Source: Pleurobrachia bachei (Eukaryota; Ctenophora; Tentaculata; Cydippida; Pleurobrachiidae). From it: a stretch of 27,919 nucleotides of DNA. A program made the translations under genes and the position numbers. Shown here piece after piece: positions 8,601 through 17,600 of the stretch; positions within the stretch are counted from its first letter, which is position 1, and every line of letters begins with the position of its first letter. The stretch lies in NCBI GenBank assembly GCA_000695325.1, contig AVPN01000792.1:1-27919 (forward strand), read 5' to 3'. A model generated the notes under the pieces. The model made no database searches, was not told the DNA's origin, and saw only the letters and a program-made list of their open reading frames with translations.

Positions 8601-11600
8601 TGAGGCGACAGTGACAATCATAGTGAACTCAGAAGTAACTATCAACGTATTTTCTACTAAATCAAAAGGTTAGCCTGCAAATCATTCAATAACAAACCCT
8701 TTGTGTGTGTCTCAATAAAAGATCAGGCGAAGCCACTTTCTATTTCTTTTAGCGGTGAACCCGTGGTTCGATGGAAAGGAAGGAGTGTTTGAGTACAACA
8801 CATCAGATTCTACCGATGTCACTTTCAACATAACATCGGGTTACTTCGCTAGAGATCATTTCCATTGTGGCCCCACTATATGTTGAGTAGAATAACCCAG
8901 CTAGTAACTAACAACTTTGCTTTTAGATCTACAAAGATGATGTAGAGGTTTATGATAGCACCAGCCTCGATGAAACAGATCTGAACTGGTCGATCAGAAG
9001 CAATGAAAGACAGTGGTTATTCCTTTTGAACACAACACTAGGTAAAAAATTCATCCAGCTCATTAACAGTGAACAAGTTATGACCCATCATACTAATTAC
9101 CCCTACCCCAGATGCTGGAGATGCGTTTCGGTACACTGCCTCAGTCACAGCTACTGATTACTACGGAGTTGAAACAACCAAAACAGCTTACGTAGACATA
9201 ATAGCAGGTAATTACAAGCAGATCATTATTATACGGACATCATCTAAACTCTTCAACTGTTTTAGTGTCAGCGGTGACGGTCGACTTCACAGCAAGTAAA
9301 ACGAATAGTGAGGCGAGTAATGGCGGGGTGTTGGGCGCTACAGTGGTGCTAACATGTTCCGCTACTGGAGGTGAGACAACTTTGACACAGTTTCAGTTAA
9401 CTTCCCTTACCACGCAGCTCTCATTAAACTAAACACTCTCAAACTAAATCTGTCTTCAGGACGAACACCCCACCATGTGGCTATAGGGAAATCAAACGGA
9501 GATCTACTTCAGAGGTTCTCCGATGGATTTGTTACAGTAGGATGCAGCAAAGTGAATGCATCTACTGTCCAGTGCTTACACAAGATCACGTCGCTAGGTA
9601 ATCAATGGTGCAATCCACAATACACGATGAGGACAAACTTAACTCTTAGGGGCTGTTTAATATGTTAATAGTCTAACACAATGTTAATATTCTAACACAA
9701 ATAAAAATCGGCAGATTATGAGGATATAGGCCAGTACTACTGTCAGGGTAAAAACTACGTAGCAGATGGCGAAGAAAAAACCGCCCAGGAGTTATACAAC
9801 ATAAACGCAGAGGTCAACCACACAGTCTCATTTTCAACTGGGTATGTGAGCAATCTAACAAAGTTAATCAGCGATTATCAAAACTAAATAAACCAAAATT
9901 CAAGATCTTAAAATCTGACTCCAAAATAGATCAAGTGTTCAAGCTAAAGTGGGAGATGAGTCCATTACCGTTACCGTAACAATTGAAGGAAATCTCCTCC
10001 CGGAAAATATCACCATTTACAAAAACTTTGAAACCATGTAAGTTTAGCATTGATTTTCTTTTTTCAAGAAAGGACGAAAGTGGGTGGCGGCTAACATCTT
10101 TTGAGATAAAATTTTATGTAGATACACTTGGGACAAGACAAAAAACGAAACTTGTTGCCGGAGGCTGATGATGGTGTACTGGACAAGTACCCAGCTGAAC
10201 TTTGAAGATACCTCTGATGCTGGCACTTGGATTGTCTACACGTCACAGGAGCCCTTGAATCTGGTTCTTAGTTCATCTTATGAGCTGTTCAATCACGTTA
10301 GGGTGACTGTCTACGAAGAACCTACAGTTCAGTTGACTGGTAAGAATAAATGAACACGATTTTCGATTTAACAGATTTAGAGTTTCACACGTTTTTCCTC
10401 CAGGGGTTCAATGTCCAAGATGGTTTCCCTACGCCTTTTCAAACGGTAGCAAGTGCTGTCGCAACGGCCAGGAAGATACCAGTTGTGGTGGCGGTTCGTT
10501 GACCTATTCCAGTAGTTGCTGTCTTGATAGCGACCAAGTCGATTGTTCAGGAGCCAATTGTCTGAGTTACTATGAAGGTAAGAAACGTTTTCTCGATCAT
10601 TCAAACTGATGTACCTAACTTCAGAACTAATCCATTTTCATCTCCATACTCAGATACTGGTCTGGTGGAGGAGTCAATACCTTTGCTGATGTGAAAGTGG
10701 ACGTGTCGAGTTTGTCGACCCCACTCCATGGTGCTCAAACGGACCACCCCACAAGATGAAATGATCGTCTTTTACAACTCCACAGCAGATTGGTCAGCAA
10801 TCGATTCTTCCACCATCACCATCGATAACAGTGAAGACGAGTTCCTGGAGATCAGTATCGATAAAGACACCGAAAAAGTTGAAATGTACTTCTCTACCAG
10901 CACCTCAGGGACTGCCTTCCTCAAGTTGATTGACCTTTCTTCCTCACCTTCCATCTCCATGCCAAGTGGATGCAGCGGGGCATCTTTCCAGTGGCCCAAC
11001 CTTTTAACTTCAACGAATGGCACCCAAACTCTTGCCGTTTACCTCTCTCAATCAGGAATCAGAGTTTATTGTAACGACACTCTTGTAGCAAGTCTCTTTT
11101 TCAAGGAACTCGGAAGTTCGTGTGAAACGACGTTTTCTTCTATAATCTCGAGTACTGGATCCTACCCTGTCACTTTTGATGACAGCGCTACTAGCTCAGG
11201 AGTTACTACCCGTGTCAACGCAGCCGTAAAAACTGCCCAAGCATCCATAACCGAAGCAACCTTTGAACCGAGAGGAATTTACGAGTGTTTTTACTTTTCG
11301 GTTAGCGACTCGACTACTCCTTCGGCATACAAATCCCTCGATCTTGTCATAGTGTCTCCTGTCACCGTCAGTCTGACTGCCAGTGAAACAAATGCTCAAG
11401 TCAGTAACGGAGGCTCACTGGGTAGTACTGTTACTCTGACATGCACCGCACAAGGAGGTACGTCAATGGAAAACTCTCTCCTCAACATTATGATCAAAAA
11501 CTTATTTTCTCTCAGGTCGAGAGCCCCACTATGTTGCACTGACCAGGTCACTGACGGGCACTTCACTGGTGGAGTACCAGTCAGACACAGAGGATAATAG

Positions 11601-14600
11601 CTGTGCTACCAATGGCACAACCGTTACCTGCACTTACACCATCATATCTATGGGTAAGCCGAATAGTACTCACTGTAACTAAACAACAAGCTAAACAAAA
11701 AACACTTTTCAGATTATTCTGACATCGGGCGCTACTACTGCCAAGGAATGAACTTTGGGACAGATTCAAAACTTAAAACTGCAACCACGACCTATGATTT
11801 GAATTCAGAAGTCAACCACACAGTCTCAATATCGGTTGGGTACGTTGATCTATTTGAAAATCCAACATTTTGATCTTACATTTTGACAATTTAGATCAAG
11901 TGTTCAAGCTACAGTGGGAGATGAGCCAATTACCGTTACCGTAACAATTGAAGGAAATCTCCTCCCGGAAAATATCACCATTTACCAAAACTTTGAAAAC
12001 ATGTAAGTTTGACAATGCTTTCCTGCAAAAACAGTTCTTCAATGATGATATTTTACGTAGATACACTTGGGACAAGACAACGAACGAAACTTGTACGGCC
12101 TCCGACTACTACCACATGACCTGTTCATGGGTGCTGAACTTTGAAGATACCTCTGATGCTGGCACTTGGATTGTCTACACGTCACAGGAGCCCTTGAATC
12201 TGGTTCTTAGTTCATCTTATGAGCTGTTCAATCACGTTAGGGTGACTGTCTACGAAGAACCTACAGTTCAGTTGACTGGTAAGAATAAATGAACACGATT
12301 TTCGGTTTAACAGATTTAGAGTTTCAAACGTATTTCCTCCAGGGGTTCAATGTCCAAGATGGTTTCCCTACGCCTTTTCAAACGGTAGCAAGTGCTGTCG
12401 CAACGGCCAGGAAGATACCAGTTGTGGTGGCGGTTCGTTGACCTATTCCAGTAGTTGCTGTCTTGATAGCGACCAAGTCGATTGTTCAGGAGCCAATTGT
12501 CTGAGTTACTATGAAGGTAAGAAACGTTTTCTCGATCATTCAAACTGATGTACCTAACTTCAGAACTAATCCATTTTCATCTCCATACTCAGATACTGGT
12601 CTGGTGGAGCTCAGTTATGGAAACGACTACACTTTCACCTGCACAGCTCAAACAGCTCCCCACTCCATGGTGCTCAAACGGACCACCCCACAAGATGAAA
12701 TGATCGTCTTTTACAACTCCACAGCAGATTGGTCAGCAATCGATTCTTCCACCATCACCATCGATAACAGTGAAGACGAGTTCCTGGAGATCAGTATCGA
12801 TAAAGACACCGAAAAAGTTGAAATGTACTTCTCTACCAGCACCTCAGGGACTGCCTTCCTCAAGTTGATTGACCTTTCTTCCTCACCTTCCATCTCCATG
12901 CCAAGTGGATGCAGCGGGGCATCTTTCCAGTGGCCCAACCTTTTAACTTCAACGAATGGCACCCAAACTCTTGCCGTTTACCTCTCTCAATCAGGAATCA
13001 GAGTTTATTGTAACGACACTCTTGTAGCAAGTCTCTTTTTCAAGGAACTCGGAAGTTCGTGTGAAACGACGTTTTCTTCTATAATCTCGAGTACTGGATC
13101 CTACCCTGTCACTTTTGATGACAGCGCTACTAGCTCAGGAGTTACTACCCGTGTCAACGCAGCCGTAAAAACTGCCCAAGCATCCATAACCGAAGCAACC
13201 TTTGAACCGAGAGGAATTTACGAGTGTTTTTACTTTTCGGTTAGCGACTCGACTACTCCTTCGGCATACAAATCCCTCGATCTTGTCATAGCAAGTCTCT
13301 TTTTCAAGGAACTTGGAAGTTCCTGTAAAGACAACTTCGGTTCAACAATTTCGAGTAACGGAACGTGGTCTGTTACATTCGATACTTCTACAACATCATC
13401 CTCTGCAAGATTCAGAAGAAATAAAGCTACGAAAGTAGCCGAGGCAAACTTACAGCAATCAAATTTTCTCGTTCGAGGAAATTACCAATGTTACTCTACG
13501 ACATACAACATGTATGGGTGGAGTGAGGTTTCAAGCATGGTATCAACCAGAGATAATGTCCAAACAGAAGTAAGAGAAATGTCAATTTTACCTCTCCTAT
13601 CCTATCACCTTCTGTGTGTTACTCAGTTGTCTCACCTACTCTCTTGTCTCAGGTTATAAAATCACCAACATCAGCCCTAACCCTGTCTAGTGGAACAACA
13701 GTTACATTCACTGCTACTGACTCTGTGCGACTCACCTGCATCGTCAGTGCGGGGCGGGAACCAGATCTGATTCAACTGAAAAACAACAATGAGCTCGTCG
13801 CTAGTACAGACACAGTTGTCGATTTCTGTCAATACTCTGGTATGTTATACACGATCTGATATTGAAAGAGTAGCTGATTGATGATTCAATATATCCATCA
13901 TAATGACTCGCTGATTTCTTTCAGAATGGACTGAGCTAACATCAGACTTGGCCGGAGTGAAGATGGTATGGGGATGGGAGGAGTTGCCGATCGAGATAAA
14001 AACTAACAGTTCAGACAGTTCCAACAGCATTCAGATAAAGGCGTATGACTCGGATGAGAATGAAATAGGAGTGTTGGAAATCTTCCTAGAAACTGTGGCA
14101 ACCTATACACTGAGTGACTGTGAGGATAGCAAACAAACCTTCTCCACTACCCCACCCTCGGTCGATGCTAGAGTTTGGACGATTCAAAAATCGGAAAATT
14201 ACTTTACAATACTGGTTAACAGCAACCAAGTTGTGAAAATTGATCTAGATGAAGCCACCAACTCGGCTTGCTCTAACACTTGGTCAGGGAAAAAAGTGGC
14301 ATATCTCGAGATTCCCAGCTCTGACACTGCCACTGTGTACTACAGGTCCCCCGAAGGTAAACTGAAAGAGTAGTCACAGTTTTACTTGAGTATTTCATAA
14401 TAATCATAGAGCGAGTGCGCTCTGTGAGGGTTCGGTAGAGTTAAGATTTTCTTGATCTATAATTCACTTGTTCTCATAGCGTGGAAGTGCGTGTTTGATA
14501 TTCCCCGTTTCCGGGATATTAACGAGGGCCTTTACTCGTGCGAAGTATGGAGTAGAGGGTACGAAACCGCTCTCCAGCATGCCTCGAGTGAGATTAGATT

Positions 14601-17600
14601 GTTCTTCTATGATGCCATCACTCTGGATCTTTTCCCTTCATCCAAACAGCCAGATCTCGAGGTAATACGGTTCAATCAATCACACAATACAAGGGATGAT
14701 AATGTTGAATCAATTCTTACAGCAGGCTCCTAATTCTTTTTCCCAAGGTTGAGTATGGTACGGCCTTCACCATGGTATCAGTGATACAGAGCGACGAGGA
14801 ACCCTACAAGATCTGGGTAGACTTTGTGGAGCTGTGGAATAATGCCACCTTCAGTTGGTACTGGACCCCACTTTCTACAACAGGGGTCCGCTGTCAGGGG
14901 TCCAGACTGTTCAGGATCTGTGAGCTGCCATTCTTCACCGTATCCTGGACTGACGAAGGTGAGCCGCGACTATTGAAACTTCTTGAGTGATCATTGGGGA
15001 AACGTTTGGAGAGTCTAACCATTGTTATTATGTTGAAACATTCCCCTAATTCCCCTCACGGCCTCACTGTGCATGATACATAACATAAATTCCAACAGGC
15101 CAGTACACCTGGAGTGCATCGTACACGAGCCCACTGGGGGCCAATGAAACTGCCAGCAAGTCGCTCGATCTGAGAATCCTGAAGGACATCACAGTCGACC
15201 TATCTACGGTAATAATTTAATGGACATAAAACGATTAATTATCGTTGTTTATCTTATTAATATCTACAGTAGGATTTGAATGAACAAAGGAAGAACTATC
15301 GCGTTTTAAATCTTTTTAAATCTTACAGAATCTGACCACTGATGTGGAGACGCTGTATGGAACAATATTCTCCGTGACCTGTATTGTGGAGGGTGGGAGA
15401 CAGCCGTACTACCTGGAAATATGGATGGACCATGTGAATGGGAGCAGAGAGGACCTCATACTCTACGAGAAGGGGAGTGGTGCGGTGCCCAGCCAAGTCA
15501 CTGTTGAGGATCACAAACTAACGGCAATCTACATTGTTAACAGCAGTGTTTATAGTGACCACGGTCGCTACTTTTGCATGGGTAAGGAAATAGCGGATCC
15601 TCACGTCATGTGAGTTTCGATCACCCTGATTTGTATTTTCCAAATCCTCTCTGACTAATACGATTGATATAAAAAGATTGTAACGCTCGATGTACAGGTA
15701 AAAACCTTGGCAACTAAGGTTGACTATGAGGATATCGTTGTTGTAAAGGACATCACTGTGAGCTTGGATTACAGTGACAGTGATTCTGCTGTAGGATACA
15801 CCATGTTAGGATCAAATTACAACTTTACCTGCTATGTGAACGGTACGTGATAAACATGTTTTTAGCTTTTGGGTCCATCCCTTTCATAGAATCGATTTTC
15901 TAACGCATTCCTAATCTCAGCTGGTCGAATACCCATGTGGGTGGAACTACGATTTGAAGATGGCACTGTGATTGAGAGCACGGATAACCCTGAATTCTGC
16001 ACGCAAACGGACGACAACTCCATGACGTGTCTGTACGAGTCGGACAGTGGTCACTACAAGAATCGTGGAGACATTAGTGAGGGTGCATGGTACACAGACG
16101 AGGGTCTTTACTATTGTTGGGTCAAGAACAGTGCGCTGGAGAGCGATGTGTGGTCACAAGTCAGCAACTCGCAGGAGATCCTACTTGGTATGTTTTCAAT
16201 AGTAAAGTTGAGGCATTGTACACATGTGCCTTAGCAAGTAGAAACTAGTCTTATATCGTGCTTTAAATCCATGTTACCACAGGATTTGCAGTGGACGTTC
16301 AGATTTCACCATTTGATATGACAGAACACTACATCTACAGTCCGATGACAATCTCGTGCTTTGTTGAAGCAGCACCCACCGCAACTGCTGTGTCTCTCGT
16401 CACTCCACAGTACGTATAGCGATTGGAGGTTAAATCCTCACGTTCATTGCTTATTGTCTCACTTTTCCCTCTCTTTCCCTCTCTCTCTTTTCTCTCTCTC
16501 TATCTATATCTCGTTCCCCGTTACAGAAAAGGAGTAAAAACCTGGGAGATAGGAGAGTACAATGGGTTAGAGTGCGTTAACACGATGGATAGTCACTTTG
16601 TTGTCTGTGAACATGTTATCCACGCTCCCTCCTACATTGACGAAGGTATCTAGCGACCGATCAATTATTTATTGTGGATGTGTCTTATTTTCTCAATTAC
16701 ATAAACCGTGTGTGTATTTTCAGGTCAATATACATGTAATGCGACCAATACATTCCCCGATGCCTCTGTGAACAGCGATAACTCATCTGTTGATGTCTAC
16801 ATTATGCAGGACATAGCTGTGTCTCTTCTCCGATACCCTATAGAAGATTTCGAGGTCCAGAAGCACGCTTCCATGTCCTTGACGTGTATTGTTGAAGGAG
16901 GGAGGGAGCCTCACTATCTCAGACTGAAACAGAAGAACATTCTTAACCAGACTACAATTCATGCCCTGTATGATGCCGATAACGGGATCAGTGATAGCAA
17001 CGTTATATTCAGCGACCACAGTGTGGAGCAAGAGTATCATACTGCAACCTACATACACAGGGTACGAGTTCACTTTGTGTTAGACTTTAGAGTCATAGAC
17101 ATTTTCTGATACCTAGGTTGTTTTGGTGGTCACATTATTAATTTTCTCCCTGCCAGGTTCCCAATACAAACTACACCGATGGGGGAATCTACACGTGCAA
17201 GGGGAAGATTTATCAAGCGGGACATCGGGAGATATTCGACATCCAAAACAAGACTGTCATCATAAGTAAGTCTTGCTGATTTTTTGTATTGTATACATCG
17301 TGAGTCGCTTGACACAGCGTCCGTTTTTTAATAAAAAGAAAGTATGAACACTTCAATACACATCTAACTGAAACATTTCCCAGTAAGCGATGTGAAGATA
17401 TCAGAATACGAGAATTACCACGTGATGTGGGGTTCGAGTCTGGAGATACAGTTTATGGTAGATGGGGGTAGAACGCCCTATCTGATCGAGGTCTCCCATC
17501 CTAACCATGAGACTTTTATCAAGTACTACAAGGGGAATGACACTCACTGTCAGAACCATGGAGTGAACTGGAAGGAGTGCAAGAAAACGATTGATGTCAT

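Larger units (their letters stand above)
11991..17483 (+). repeat. Large direct duplication, right arm
   Basis: Partner of 1-5414. It lies wholly inside the complete receptor copy and continues normally past 17483, where the left arm breaks off. Confidence 0.85.

Noticed and set aside
8840-8936. Apparent phase mismatch between exons 8753-8839 and 8927-9041, suggesting a lesion.
   Set aside because: Using the AG at 8935-8936 (exon from 8937) restores phase 1-1 and an open frame, so no lesion is needed.
10068-10076. A 9-base parallel-complement match of the intron in unit A to 12018-12026.
   Set aside because: It does not extend on either side and is out of register with the flanking alignment, so it may be chance. 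It is not counted as a third block.
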